From NCBI GenBank assembly GCA_035911095.1, contig JAMHWF010000114.1, forward strand, positions 16,727 to 80,726: a stretch of DNA of 64,000 nt. The letters are read 5' to 3'. Below the pieces are notes generated by a model, which worked only from the letters and a program-made list of their open reading frames with translations, ran no database searches and was not told the origin of the DNA. Below, piece after piece: positions 7,488 to 18,760 of the stretch. The first letter of the stretch is position 1. Each line of letters starts with the position of its first letter. The position numbers were made by a program, and so were the translations under genes. The DNA comes from JAMHWF01 sp035911095. GTDB taxonomy: Bacteria; Pseudomonadota; Gammaproteobacteria; Burkholderiales; Burkholderiaceae_C.

Positions 7488-8336
7488 ATGAGCGATGCCC
7501 CCGCGTCCCGCACGTTCTTCATCACCGGCGTCTCGACCGGCCTCGGCCGCGCGCTGGCGCGCGCCGCCCTCGAGGACGGCCACCGCGTCGTCGGCACGCT
7601 GCGCGACCGGACGGCCTGCGAGGCCTTCGAGGCGCTGGCGCCGGGCCGCGCCTTCGCCCGCCGGCTCGACATCACCGAGACGGCCGCGGTGGGTCGTGTC
7701 GTCGCCGAGGTCGAGCGCGAAGTGGGTGCGATCGACGTGCTCGTCAACAACGCCGGCTATGGCCAGGAGGGGCCGCTCGAGGAGTCGCCGCTGGACGAGC
7801 TGCGGCGCCAGTTCGAGGTCAACGTCTTCGGCACCGTGGCGGTGATCAAGGCGGTGCTGCCGCACATGCGCAAGCGCCGCGCCGGGCGCATCCTGGTCGT
7901 GACCTCGATGTGCGGCTTCATCACGCTGCCCGGCCTGTCCTACTACCAGGGCAGCAAGTTCGCGCTCGAAGGCATCACCGAGACGCTGGGCAAGGAGGTC
8001 AAGCCCTTCGGCATCCACGTCACCGCGGTCGAGCCGGGCGCCTTCCGCACCGACTGGGCCGGGCGCTCGATGACGCGCACGCCACGCAGCATCGCCGACT
8101 ACGACGCGAGCTTCGGGCCGCTGCGCGAGAACCGGCTCGGGCGCAGCGGCAACCAGCCCGGCGACCCGGCGAAGGCGGCGCGCGCGATGCTCGAGCTCGC
8201 CGCGGCGCCCACGCCGCCGGCGCACCTGATCATCGGCCCCGACGCCCTGCAACTGGTGCGCGACAAGTTCGCGCTGCTCGAAAGCGAGATCGCGGCCTGG
8301 GAGCCGCTGACGCGCTCGACGAACTTCGACGCCTGA
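7488..8336 (+). CDS. Short-chain dehydrogenase/reductase
   Basis: The 282-residue classical SDR has the cofactor motif TGVSTGLGRA near residue 14, NNAGYG near 90, a catalytic Ser in VVTSMCG, and the YYQGSKF catalytic Tyr-x3-Lys. The C-terminal VEPGAFRTDW matches the oxidoreductase subgroup often annotated as retinol/ketoacyl-type SDR. It would catalyse NAD(P)-dependent oxidation or reduction of an unknown carbonyl or alcohol. CCGGAG lies about 11 bases upstream of the ATG. It is divergent from the CoA ligase and convergent with the SulP gene. Confidence 0.85.
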   Translation: MSDAPASRTFFITGVSTGLGRALARAALEDGHRVVGTLRDRTACEAFEALAPGRAFARRLDITETAAVGRVVAEVEREVGAIDVLVNNAGYGQEGPLEESPLDELRRQFEVNVFGTVAVIKAVLPHMRKRRAGRILVVTSMCGFITLPGLSYYQGSKFALEGITETLGKEVKPFGIHVTAVEPGAFRTDWAGRSMTRTPRSIADYDASFGPLRENRLGRSGNQPGDPAKAARAMLELAAAPTPPAHLIIGPDALQLVRDKFALLESEIAAWEPLTRSTNFDA

Positions 8337-8343
8337 GCGAGCG

Positions 8344-8359
8344 GGCGCCGCGCGGCGCC
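8344..8359. terminator. GC palindrome between convergent genes
   Basis: GGCGCCGCGCGGCGCC is a perfect 16-base palindrome in the 28-base gap between the convergent SDR and SulP genes. Position suggests a role in ending both transcripts. There is no U-tract, so it is not a standard intrinsic terminator. Confidence 0.35.
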
Positions 8360-8364
8360 GGCGT

Positions 8365-10392
8365 CTAGTCGTCTTCGGCCGCGGCGCCCGCCGCGCGCGC
8401 GGCGGGCGCCGGCGCGCCGCGCATCGCGAGCGGCCGCCCCTCGGCGTCGACCGGGCGCGGCAGCCACTGGCATTCGTGGAAGACGCGCACCGTGCAGCCG
8501 GCGCAGACCGAGCGGTCGAGGCGGCCGAAGATGGTCGAGATCGCGCGCCGCTTGTCGGGAAAGAGGTGGTCGCGCCCGAGACGGTCGAGGAAGCCGGTGC
8601 GCTCCCAGGTCTCGATCACCGGCGGGCGCGGGCGGTGGAAGTAGAGGTCGCCCCCGCGCGCGCGGCGCGTCGCCATCTCCGCGTCCCACAGGTCGGCGCC
8701 GGCGAGGTCGATGAAGTTCATGCTCTTGGCCATCACCAGCAGGTGCTTCGGCGCGTGCGCGGCGTCGGGTGTCTCGCGCAGCTGGTGCAGGCGGTCGGCC
8801 ACGTGCTGCACCGCGCCGAAGTAGACCGAGCCCTCCATGCGCAGCAGCTTGAGCTGCGGGCACTCGGCATAGGCGCCGGGCGTGTCCTCGACGACGATGA
8901 ACGGCCGCTCGGGCCGCGGGTCGTCGAAGCCCATCGTGCGCATCGCGGGGCGCGCGGTGCGGTACAGGTAGGCGACCAGCGACAGCAGCGTGCCGAGCAC
9001 GATCGCGATCTCCATGCGCATCGTCACCGTCGCCAGGGCCGTCACCGCGGCGATCGCGCACTCGTCGCGCGCCAGCCGGGCCAGGCGACGCCAGCGGCGC
9101 AGGTCGACCAGCGAGGCGGCGACCAGCACCAGCAGCGCGCCGATCGCCGCGCTCGGCACCCGCGCCAGCGCGCCGGCACTGGCCGCCACCAGCGCCAGCA
9201 GCCACAGCGCCGAGAACACCGCCGCCAGCGGCGTGCGGGCGCCGGACTGCAGGCTGGGCAGCGAGCGGTTGAACGACCCGCAGGACACGTAGGACGAGCT
9301 CAGCCCGCCGACCAGGTTCGACAGGCCCTGGCCGACGAACTCGCGGTTCGGGTCGAGCCGTTGGCCGGCCTGTTGTGACATCAGCTTGGCGACCGAGATC
9401 GACTGCCCCATCGCGACGATCGAGAGCGCGAAGGCGATACCGATCAGCTGCGGCAGCTCGGCCAGCGGCACCAAAGGCCAGGACCAGCTCGGCCAGGGTG
9501 ACGGGATTTCGCCGACCGTCCGCACCGCCCCCGCGGCGGGCCACCAGGCCGCCAGCGCGAGCGAGACGAGCGTCCCCGCGACCAGCCCGAGGAGCAGGTG
9601 CGGCGAGGGCGGCCAGCGCCTGCGCAGGCCGAGCGCCACCGCCAGGGTGATCGCCGCGATCGCCACCGCCGCCCAAGAGGTCTCGGCGAGGTGGTGGGCC
9701 AGGTAGGCCAGCGTCGACACCAGGTCATGCCGGGCCGGCCCCCCGAGGCCCAGCACGTCCTTCAGCGCGTGCAGGCCGATCAGCAGCGCCGCACCGGTCG
9801 TGAAGCCGAGCAGCACCGAAGGCGAGACGAAGTTCGCGACCGCGCCCAGGCGCAGCGCGCCCACCGCGAGCTGCAGCACGCCCACCAGCAGGGTCACGAC
9901 GAGGGCGAGCTGGATGTAGTCGGCGCTCCCCGCCACGGCCAGCGGCGTCAGCATCGCGAAGAGCGCCAGCGAGTTGGCGTTGGTCGGGCCCGAGACGACA
10001 TGCCGGCTCGAGCCGGCGAGCGCCGCGACGATCACCGGCAGCACCGCGGTGTAGAGCCCGTACTCCGGCGGCAGCCCGGCCAGGCTCGCGTAGGCGATCG
10101 CCTGCGGCAGGACCAGCACCGCGCCGAGCAGGCCGGCCAGGCCGTCGGCGCGCAGCGTCGGCAGGCTGAGCTCGGCGACCCAGTCGCCGAGCACGCGCGC
10201 GGCGAGGCCGTCCGGGGCGAGGAAGGGGCGGGCGGGGCGGATGGCGGCGGCTCGGGCTGATGGCCGTAGGCGGCGAAGGGCCGATTCTGCGCGCCTGGCA
10301 GCCAGGCTCGCCCGAGCCGGGCGCCGCGTGTGGCCGCGGGCTACAGGCCACGGCGGCACCGCACCATGGCGGGAAACCCGGGGGTTACCCAT
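8365..10392 (-). CDS. SulP family anion transporter with STAS domain
   Basis: The 675-residue protein has the SulP signature region PQAIAYASLAGLPPEYGLYTA, about 10-12 hydrophobic segments, and SNLVGGLSSSYVSCGSFNRS. The cytoplasmic STAS domain (LLRMEGSVYFGAVQHV ... MNFIDLAGAD) carries the usual conserved Asp-Leu-Ala. SulP proteins move sulfate, bicarbonate, dicarboxylates or other anions across the inner membrane; the substrate is not predictable here. After the STAS domain come about 120 residues with a Cys cluster (CAGCTVRVFHEC). The ATG at 10392 has AGGGGG upstream, but the first about 65 residues are Arg/Ala-rich, so translation may begin later. Confidence 0.82.
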   Translation of the reverse strand: MGNPRVSRHGAVPPWPVARGHTRRPARASLAARRAESALRRLRPSARAAAIRPARPFLAPDGLAARVLGDWVAELSLPTLRADGLAGLLGAVLVLPQAIAYASLAGLPPEYGLYTAVLPVIVAALAGSSRHVVSGPTNANSLALFAMLTPLAVAGSADYIQLALVVTLLVGVLQLAVGALRLGAVANFVSPSVLLGFTTGAALLIGLHALKDVLGLGGPARHDLVSTLAYLAHHLAETSWAAVAIAAITLAVALGLRRRWPPSPHLLLGLVAGTLVSLALAAWWPAAGAVRTVGEIPSPWPSWSWPLVPLAELPQLIGIAFALSIVAMGQSISVAKLMSQQAGQRLDPNREFVGQGLSNLVGGLSSSYVSCGSFNRSLPSLQSGARTPLAAVFSALWLLALVAASAGALARVPSAAIGALLVLVAASLVDLRRWRRLARLARDECAIAAVTALATVTMRMEIAIVLGTLLSLVAYLYRTARPAMRTMGFDDPRPERPFIVVEDTPGAYAECPQLKLLRMEGSVYFGAVQHVADRLHQLRETPDAAHAPKHLLVMAKSMNFIDLAGADLWDAEMATRRARGGDLYFHRPRPPVIETWERTGFLDRLGRDHLFPDKRRAISTIFGRLDRSVCAGCTVRVFHECQWLPRPVDAEGRPLAMRGAPAPAARAAGAAAEDD

Positions 10393-10547
10393 GAGGGCCC
10401 CCTGTTTCAGGCCTATCGTGACCGCTCCGTCGATTGGCGCCCTTGCCCGATCGCCCACGATGCCCGGTGGACCTGCCGCCACCCGGCCCGCGCACCGCCC
10501 CAGGTCACCGACCGCGGGTCCCGGCGTCGCGAACCTCTCACTGCCCG

Positions 10548-11687
10548 ATGACCGCCATACCGCAAGCCGCGTTGACGCTCGAAACGCCCGGGACCACCGT
10601 TCCCGATGCCATCGCCAAGCCGCGCGACGTCGACCTCGACGTGGTGCGCGGCCTGGCGATCGTGCTCGCGATGGGCTGGCACCTCAACGGCACGCCGACC
10701 GGTCAGTGGCTGCCCGACCTGTTGCTCGCCCCGGGCCGTACGCTGGGCTGGGCCGGCGTCGACCTGTTCTTCGTCCTGAGCGGCTTCCTCGTCGGGCGGC
10801 TGATCCTGCGCGAGCACCAGGCGAGCGGTGGCTTCGACTATCCGCGCTTCTTCGTGCGTCGCGCCCTGAAGCTGTGGCCCACGCTCTACCTGTTCCTGAT
10901 CGCGATGGTCTTCGCGAGCCCCTACGCCTGGGAGACCTTCGTGCCGCAGACGGCGCTGCACGTGCAGAACTTCTTCACCCCGTCGACGGCGCTGCACCTG
11001 TGGTCGCTCGCGGTGGAGGAGCATTTCTACCTGCTGCTCGGCATCGGCTTCGTGATCTTCGTCAGGCGGCCGGGGACGCCCGAGGCCTGGCTGTTCGTGC
11101 TGCCGGTGGCGGCCCTGCTGTTCGCGCCAGCGGCCCGGGTGCTCGGCCACAGCCTGGGCGCAGACCCCGTCGAATTGCAGTGGCAGACCCAGTACCGCAT
11201 CGACGGGCTGGCGGCCGGGGTGCTGCTCGCCACGCTGTCGGTGCATCGGCCGGCGCTGTTCGACAGGCTGCGGCGGCAGAAGCTGGCCTGGGCGTTGGTG
11301 GCACTGGCCGCCTGCGCGTTCCTGTGGCAGGTGCCGAAGACCGCGCCGCTGGGCGTCACGCTCGGCTTCACGGTCTCCTGGGTCGCGGGCGCGGCGACGC
11401 TGATGCTCGTCTTCGGCGCCGACCTCGGGCGCCGTGTGCCGCGCCTGTCGTCGGCGCTGGCGTTCCTCGGCGTGTACTCTTACGCGCTCTACGTCTGGCA
11501 CCTGGCCGCGGCGAAGGTCGCCACCGGGCTGCTCGCCAAGGGCGGCCTGGGCCAGCAGCCGCTGGTGGGCATCGCCGCCAGCTACGCAATGGCGATCGCG
11601 GTGGCCTGGCTGGCGACGCGCCTGATCGAGCGCCCGCTGCTGCACCTGCGCGACCGGCTGCTGCCGAGCCGCGCCGCGGCCGTCTAG
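10548..11687 (+). CDS. OafA/YrhL-type membrane acyltransferase (acyltransferase 3)
   Basis: The 379-residue multi-pass protein has the family motif VVRGLAIVLAMGWHLNG, with the essential Arg and the catalytic-type His in the first helix. It also has GWAGVDLFFVLSGFLVGRLI, FVRRALKLWPTLYLF and LWSLAVEEHFYLLL. These are hallmark features of acyltransferase family 3, which O-acylates sugars of surface polysaccharides or other acceptors. No polysaccharide genes surround it, so the acceptor is unknown. It is divergent from the SulP gene. The ATG at 10548 was chosen because the core starts soon after it; upstream in-frame residues look like translated promoter DNA. Confidence 0.85.
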   Translation: MTAIPQAALTLETPGTTVPDAIAKPRDVDLDVVRGLAIVLAMGWHLNGTPTGQWLPDLLLAPGRTLGWAGVDLFFVLSGFLVGRLILREHQASGGFDYPRFFVRRALKLWPTLYLFLIAMVFASPYAWETFVPQTALHVQNFFTPSTALHLWSLAVEEHFYLLLGIGFVIFVRRPGTPEAWLFVLPVAALLFAPAARVLGHSLGADPVELQWQTQYRIDGLAAGVLLATLSVHRPALFDRLRRQKLAWALVALAACAFLWQVPKTAPLGVTLGFTVSWVAGAATLMLVFGADLGRRVPRLSSALAFLGVYSYALYVWHLAAAKVATGLLAKGGLGQQPLVGIAASYAMAIAVAWLATRLIERPLLHLRDRLLPSRAAAV

Positions 11688-11773
11688 GACGACGCGGGGG
11701 CGTCAGGCAGTCAGCCTGCCGCGCGCGGTTGGCGTGGGTCGGCGGCGGATCGCAGGGGCCACCCTGACGTGCG

Positions 11774-11803
11774 CAGGGCCCGGGTCGTGGACGCCGGGCC
11801 CTG
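11774..11803. terminator. Strong GC hairpin between convergent genes
   Basis: CAGGGCCCGG (11774-11783) and CCGGGCCCTG (11794-11803) form a perfect 10-base-pair stem with a 10-base loop, in the 164-base convergent gap between the acyltransferase and ssb. There is no U-tract on either side. A role in transcript ending or 3'-end protection is inferred. Confidence 0.4.
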
Positions 11804-11851
11804 TCGCGATGAGAAGCCGCTGGGGCGGGAGAGACGGGCCTCCCGCGCGGG

Positions 11852-12388
11852 CTAGAACGGGATGTCGTCGTCGAGGTCGTCGAAACCGGTCGACGATTTC
11901 TGCGGCGCGGCCGGGCGCGCGCCGCCTCCGGACGGCGCACCGGCAGGCCCGCCGTCGCCGCCCCCCGCGCCGCCGCCACGGCCGCCATAGCCACCGCGGC
12001 CACCGCCGCCGGACGCGGCACCACCGCCGCCCGCACCGCCATCGCCCAGGCCTTCACGGCCGCCGAGCATCTGCATCTCGTTGGCGATGATCTCGGTGGT
12101 GTAGTGGTCGGCGCCTTCCTTGTCCTGCCACTTGCGGGTCTGGAGGCGGCCTTCGACGTAGACCGAGCGGCCCTTCTTGAGGTACTCGCCGGCGATCTCG
12201 GCCAGCCGGTCGTAGAAGACGACGCGGTGCCACTCGGTCTCCTCGATGCGGTCGCCGGTCTGCTTGTCCTTGCGGTTGCGCGAGGTGGCGATCGTCACGT
12301 TGCAGACCGCGGCGCCGCTGGGGGCGTAGCGCACCTCGGGGTCGCGCCCGAGGTTGCCGATGAGGATGACTTTGTTGATGCTGGCCAT
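11852..12388 (-). CDS. ssb: Single-stranded DNA-binding protein
   Basis: The 178-residue SSB begins MASINKVILIGNLGRDPEVR and has an OB fold to about residue 110 (TEWHRVVFYDRLAEIAGEYLKKG, SVYVEGRLQTRKWQD). A long Gly-rich linker leads to the acidic C-terminal tip DDLDDDIPF, which recruits repair and replication partners such as RecQ and PriA. Length and layout are standard for proteobacterial SSB. In many Burkholderiales ssb sits next to uvrA and an MFS gene; here uvrA is about 16 kb away. Confidence 0.97.
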   Translation of the reverse strand: MASINKVILIGNLGRDPEVRYAPSGAAVCNVTIATSRNRKDKQTGDRIEETEWHRVVFYDRLAEIAGEYLKKGRSVYVEGRLQTRKWQDKEGADHYTTEIIANEMQMLGGREGLGDGGAGGGGAASGGGGRGGYGGRGGGAGGGDGGPAGAPSGGGARPAAPQKSSTGFDDLDDDIPF

Positions 12389-12431
12389 GGCTGACCTGCC
12401 GGGGCAGGAGGTGATGCGGGGATGGCGCGGA

Positions 12432-13250
12432 TTATCGCGCCCGGCCCATGCGCGCCGCGGCGCCCGCGGGGGGAAGCGCCGTCTCCCCAGCGGCCTCCCA
12501 GGGCGCGGCCGCGCGGGCCGGGGCATCGGCGACGAGGGCGAAGCCGAGCGCGCCCTGCCGGCTCACCGCATGCAGCAGCACCGCGCGGATGAACAGCGTG
12601 ATGCCGAACATCTCCATCGCCTCCTCCGAGGTGCTCACCACCATCAGGCCGACGCTGGCGAAGCCTTCGGCCTCGTAGAACTTGCCGCCCAGCAACTCCA
12701 TGCCGAGCGCGCCACCGACAAAGACCACGCCGGAGAGGAACAGCCGGTCGCGCGTCGGCGAGGGCAGCGCGAACAGGAAGCGGGCGAAGGCCAGCGCGAC
12801 ACCGGCGACGATCAGCGCGCCGGGGATCACCCAGGCGTAGAAGAACACGCCCAGCGCCTCCCCGCCGCCGGCGCCCCCGCCGAGCAGCAGGCGCATCGGG
12901 CGGGTCAGGCGCTCGTGCAGCCCGACCTGCTCGTCGATCGCGAGCAGCAGCATCAGCAACGCCAGCAGCAGCCACTGGCGCCGGAACGGGTCGCGCTCGA
13001 TCCACTGCCGGCACGCGACGACCCCGGTGACGGCCGATGCCAGCAGCAACTGGCCGACCGAGAAGAAGGTGGGGAAGGTGCGCTCCTCGTTCAGCTCGAA
13101 CAGGCGCGCGACGTGGCGCAGCCAGTTCTCCTGCGGCAGCCACCACAGCATCAGGTAGCTGACGATGCCCGCCAGCACCAGCACCGCGCCGGCAGCGAAC
13201 AGCCAGCGGACGATCGTTTCCGGCCGTATCGCGATCTCGTTGTTGGACAT
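12432..13250 (-). CDS. Integral membrane protein, function unknown
   Basis: The 272-residue protein has about seven predicted hydrophobic segments (for example near residues 15-36, 65-80, 92-105, 138-158, 168-185 and 205-230). An extramembrane loop is rich in Arg/Glu, and the C-terminal tail is Ala-rich. A conserved-looking intramembrane patch DEQVGLHERL lies near residue 106. Starting MSNNEIAIRPETIVRWLF, it is preceded by GGAGCAGGTC, a good Shine-Dalgarno. I do not recognise a family. It is 43 bases upstream of the ssb start on the same strand. Confidence 0.7.
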   Translation of the reverse strand: MSNNEIAIRPETIVRWLFAAGAVLVLAGIVSYLMLWWLPQENWLRHVARLFELNEERTFPTFFSVGQLLLASAVTGVVACRQWIERDPFRRQWLLLALLMLLLAIDEQVGLHERLTRPMRLLLGGGAGGGEALGVFFYAWVIPGALIVAGVALAFARFLFALPSPTRDRLFLSGVVFVGGALGMELLGGKFYEAEGFASVGLMVVSTSEEAMEMFGITLFIRAVLLHAVSRQGALGFALVADAPARAAAPWEAAGETALPPAGAAARMGRAR

Positions 13251-13453
13251 GACCTGCTCCCCTTCCGCGGCAACCGGCTCTCTTGCTTGAACCTTCTGGC
13301 GTCGCCTCGGGGAGGGGAGTGTGACAGTTCGGTGACGTGCCGTCAGCCGAGTTACGTGGGGGGCGCGACGCGCCGGGCGCCGGGGCCCCAGGATCGCGGA
13401 CCGGAGCGGCGCGGACGGACGCCCATCCCGGCCCGCAACGGTGGCTCGCCGGC

Positions 13454-15775
13454 TCAGGGTGGCGGCTGGTAGCCCGGGGCGCCGAGTTGCCAGAACAGGA
13501 AGCTGAACAGGTCGGCCCGTTCCTGCAGCACCTGCTCCTTCGTGTCGCCGATGCCGTGGCCGGCGTCGTAGTCGAGCCGCAGCAGCACCGGCCGCGCGCC
13601 GGGCCCGCCGGCGGCCTGCAGGCGCGCGGCGGTCTTCGCGCTGTGCCAGACGGCGACCCGCGGGTCATGCACGCCGTGCGTCAGCAGCACCGCCGGGTAG
13701 TGCTCGCCGTCGCGGATCTGGTGGTAGGTGCTCATCGCGAGCAGGGCGCGGAAGCCCGGCTCGGTCGCACTGCTGCCGAACTCGGGGATGTTCGGCACGC
13801 CGTTGGGCTCGACCTCGGCGCGCACCATGTCGAGCGCGCCGACCTGCGCGACGACCGCGCCGAACAGCTCCGGCCGCTCGGTCATCGCGCGCCCGACGAG
13901 CAGGCCGCCGGCGCTGCCGCCCCAGGCCGCGAGCCGGCGCGGGCGGGTGTAGCCCTGCGCGACCAGCCACTCGGCACAGGCGATGAAGTCCTTCCAGCTG
14001 TTCGGCTTGGTCGCCTGGAAGCCGCCCTTGTACCAGTCGTCCCCGAAGACGCCGCTGCCGCGCGGGTTGGCGACGGCGAGGATGCCGCCGGCGTCGATCC
14101 AGGCGTTGCGCGTGACACCGAAGAACGGGTCTTCGGTGAAGCCGTAGCTGGCGTAGCCCCAGAGCAGCGTCGGGTGGCTGCCGTCGAGCGCGACGCCGCG
14201 CTTGTGGATCACCGACAGCGGCACCTTCGCGCCGTCGTGGCTCGTGACCAGCACCTCGGTGGCGGCCAGGTCGGCCGGCGCGTCGTTCGGCCCTGCCGGC
14301 TGCAGCCCGGTGTTGCTGACCGTGCCGTCCGCGCCGACGGCGTAGACCTGCCGGGCGCGCGTCCAGCCCTCGAGCTCGAGCACCAGGCCGGGCAGGCGCG
14401 GATCGGACGCGCCGTTGGATCCCTCGTCGCCGGTCAGCGTGAACGAGCCGGCGACCGGCAGCACGACCTCGGCCAGCGGGGCGTCCGACCGGTAGGCGCG
14501 CTTGTAGAGGCGCTTGGCGTTGCCCTCGCGCGCCTCGACGTAGAGCGCGTCGGCCGCGGCCGCGATGCCGGTCACGACGCGCTCGCCCGGCGGCACGACG
14601 GTCTTCGCGCGCCGCAGGTCGGGCCGCGCGAGGTCGAGCTGCAGCACCTGGAAGCGCGGCGCGCCGCGATGCGACAGCAGGTAGAGCGTGCCGGCCCGGT
14701 AGGCCACGCCGGTCACCTGCGCCTCGGCGCCGAACAGGCGCCGCCAGCGCGGCCGCCCGGCCAGCACGCCGGCCTGCGGCGCGAGGTAGAGGGCGACGTC
14801 GCGCTGCGTGCCGTTGACGGCGTAGCCGAGCGCCCAGCGGCCGTCGTAGGTCAGTTCGACGAAGGGCGCCTCGGCGGCGGTCATCGACACGCCCGGCATG
14901 CCGCGACCGAACACGCGCCGCGCGCGTTCCGGCGCCTCGCCGGCGCGCAGCAGCATCACCTGGCTGTCGAGGTACTTGTCGGCCTCGGCCATGCCCGGCG
15001 TCATCGCCTGCAAACGGTTGAAGACCAGCTGCCGGCCGTCGGGCGACCAGCCGACCGCGCCGAACTCGGCCCGCGTGACCGGCGCGCCGAGCTCGCGCCC
15101 GCTCGCGACGTCGAGCAGGTGCAGCACCGCCTCCTCACTGCCCTGCTGCGAGACGCCGTAGGCGACACGCGCCCCGCCCGGCGCGACGCTGAAGTAGTTG
15201 ATCGCATGCGGCTTGCCGCTCGCGCGCTGCATCGCCTCGGGGTCGACGAGCACCCGGTCGGCACCGGCGAGGCCTTCGCGCAGCACCAGCTTGAACTGGT
15301 CCTCGTGGGCGCCCACGCGCTCGAAGAACCAGCGGTCGCCCGGCTCGCGCACCACCTGCTGCACCCGCGCGGGCACCGCGGCGTCGAGCTGGCGCAGGCG
15401 CTCGAGCATCGCCTGGCGGCCCGGGATGCGGTCGAGCACGGCGCGGGTGTAGTCGGCCTCGGCGCGCATCCACGCCTGCGTGGCGGGCGCCTGCGTGTCC
15501 TCGAGCGCGCGGTAGGGGTCGTGCACGACGGTGCCGAAAAAGGTCTCCGGCACGTCGTGAGAGGGGAAGGGCGCCGGCGCCACGGGGGCCAGGCCGACGG
15601 CCGTGACGGGCGCCACCTGCGCCGCAGGCTCGGGCGTCGCGCTGACCACCGGCGCCAGCTCTGCCCGCCGCGGGGCCTGGCCGCAGGCCGCGAGCGCGGC
15701 GATCGCAACCACGAGCGCCATCGCCGAAGCGACGCGGGCCGGAACGAAGCGGGAGAGGGGTCGGGGACGGATCAT
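13454..15775 (-). CDS. Prolyl oligopeptidase family (S9A) serine peptidase, predicted lipoprotein
   Basis: The 773-residue protein opens with a signal peptide ending in the lipobox IAALAAC, so it is probably lipid-anchored in the cell envelope. A beta-propeller region fills the middle. The C-terminal alpha/beta hydrolase has the nucleophile elbow WGGSAGGLLVG, the acid region LLRLDYDAGHG and the catalytic His in that DAGHG motif. GYASYGFTEDPFF and NPRGSGVFGDDWY are typical S9A motifs. It would cleave short peptides after proline in the periplasm. GGGAG lies five bases before the chosen ATG; a GTG two codons upstream is a less likely start. Confidence 0.9.
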   Translation of the reverse strand: MIRPRPLSRFVPARVASAMALVVAIAALAACGQAPRRAELAPVVSATPEPAAQVAPVTAVGLAPVAPAPFPSHDVPETFFGTVVHDPYRALEDTQAPATQAWMRAEADYTRAVLDRIPGRQAMLERLRQLDAAVPARVQQVVREPGDRWFFERVGAHEDQFKLVLREGLAGADRVLVDPEAMQRASGKPHAINYFSVAPGGARVAYGVSQQGSEEAVLHLLDVASGRELGAPVTRAEFGAVGWSPDGRQLVFNRLQAMTPGMAEADKYLDSQVMLLRAGEAPERARRVFGRGMPGVSMTAAEAPFVELTYDGRWALGYAVNGTQRDVALYLAPQAGVLAGRPRWRRLFGAEAQVTGVAYRAGTLYLLSHRGAPRFQVLQLDLARPDLRRAKTVVPPGERVVTGIAAAADALYVEAREGNAKRLYKRAYRSDAPLAEVVLPVAGSFTLTGDEGSNGASDPRLPGLVLELEGWTRARQVYAVGADGTVSNTGLQPAGPNDAPADLAATEVLVTSHDGAKVPLSVIHKRGVALDGSHPTLLWGYASYGFTEDPFFGVTRNAWIDAGGILAVANPRGSGVFGDDWYKGGFQATKPNSWKDFIACAEWLVAQGYTRPRRLAAWGGSAGGLLVGRAMTERPELFGAVVAQVGALDMVRAEVEPNGVPNIPEFGSSATEPGFRALLAMSTYHQIRDGEHYPAVLLTHGVHDPRVAVWHSAKTAARLQAAGGPGARPVLLRLDYDAGHGIGDTKEQVLQERADLFSFLFWQLGAPGYQPPP

Positions 15776-15936
15776 CGGCACTCCCGCAGTTCAGGCCGGC
15801 CGCCCGGCGGGCGCCCAAGGCCACGACGAGGACGACGACGAAAGGCGAGACAAGGACCGGCGGCCGGCAAGGGGCGACGACCGTAACACGCCGGCCCGCC
15901 GCCTGCGGCACGCGCCTCGCTACCATCGACCACACC

Positions 15937-17877
<1,941 letters not shown>

Positions 17878-17881
17878 AGCC

Positions 17882-17899
17882 GCCCGGCCGATGCCGGGC
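17882..17899. terminator. Hairpin between recQ and eutC
   Basis: GCCCGGC (17882-17888), loop CGAT, GCCGGGC (17893-17899) lies in the 45-base convergent gap. It has a seven-pair GC stem and no U-tract, so it is a plausible but non-canonical terminator. Confidence 0.35.
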
Positions 17900-17922
17900 C
17901 GCCACGTTGCGCCGACGAGCCC

Positions 17923-18744
17923 TCAGCCCTTCCACAGCAAGAAGTTCCCCGGCGAGTCCCCGCTCTCCATCGTCAGCACCTCCGCCTCGTCCTTCAACTC
18001 GACGCCGGACAGCCGGCGCCGGCAGGCTTCGCGCATCAGGTACATCAGGCGGAAGGCCGCGGTGTCGTAGCTCAGGCCTTCGAGCCGCACGTTCGAGATG
18101 CAGTTGCGGTAGGCATCGGTCAGCCCGACGCGGGGGCCGTAGGTGAAGTAGAGGCCCAGGCTGTCGGGTGAGCTCAGGCCCGGGCGCTCGCCGATCAGCA
18201 TCAGCGTCATCTGCGCGCCGAGCCCTTCGCCGATCTCGTCGGCCACCGCCACGCGGCCCTGCTCGACGACGACGATCGGCGCGACGCGCCAGTCCTCGGC
18301 CTTGAGGTCCGGCATCAGCCGGTCGAGAAAGGGCACGCTGTGGCGGCGCGTCGCCAGGGCCGAGAGGCCATCGGCGATCACGATCGCGAGGTCGGGTGCC
18401 GGCGCCTTGGCGGCATCGGCGGCCGCCTTCAGCTCACGCAGCTGCCCGGCGGCTTCGGGGTTCAGCTTGCGGCCCAGGTCGGGGCGCTGCAGATACACAT
18501 GCCGATCGGCCGCGGCGCTGTGCAGCAACAGGCTCTCATGGCCCCGGCTCTGCAGTTCCTCGCGCAGGCCGGCATGGTCGAGCGGCAGGTGCACGGCGTC
18601 GCGGGCGCGGGCATGGGCGAACTGGAAGTCGAGCTGCGCCGCGGTCGGCAGGCTGGTGCCGGCGCGGCCCAGCGCGATGCGTGCCGGCGTGAGCTGCCGC
18701 AGCTGTTGCCAGGGGTTCGGCGTGGCGGGCGTGTGGTCGGACAT
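17923..18744 (-). CDS. eutC: Ethanolamine ammonia-lyase small subunit
   Basis: The 273-residue protein contains LTPARIALGRAGTSLPTAAQLDFQ, an HARARDAVH motif, DLAIVIADGLSA, MLIGERPGLSSPDSLGLY and YRNCISNVR, all typical of EutC. With EutB it forms the adenosylcobalamin-dependent lyase that converts ethanolamine to acetaldehyde and ammonia. It is slightly shorter than the enterobacterial subunit (about 295), mostly because the N-terminal extension used for microcompartment targeting is reduced. It follows eutB by 16 bases in the same operon. Confidence 0.96.
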   Translation of the reverse strand: MSDHTPATPNPWQQLRQLTPARIALGRAGTSLPTAAQLDFQFAHARARDAVHLPLDHAGLREELQSRGHESLLLHSAAADRHVYLQRPDLGRKLNPEAAGQLRELKAAADAAKAPAPDLAIVIADGLSALATRRHSVPFLDRLMPDLKAEDWRVAPIVVVEQGRVAVADEIGEGLGAQMTLMLIGERPGLSSPDSLGLYFTYGPRVGLTDAYRNCISNVRLEGLSYDTAAFRLMYLMREACRRRLSGVELKDEAEVLTMESGDSPGNFLLWKG

Positions 18745-18760
18745 GGCGGCCTCCTGGCGC

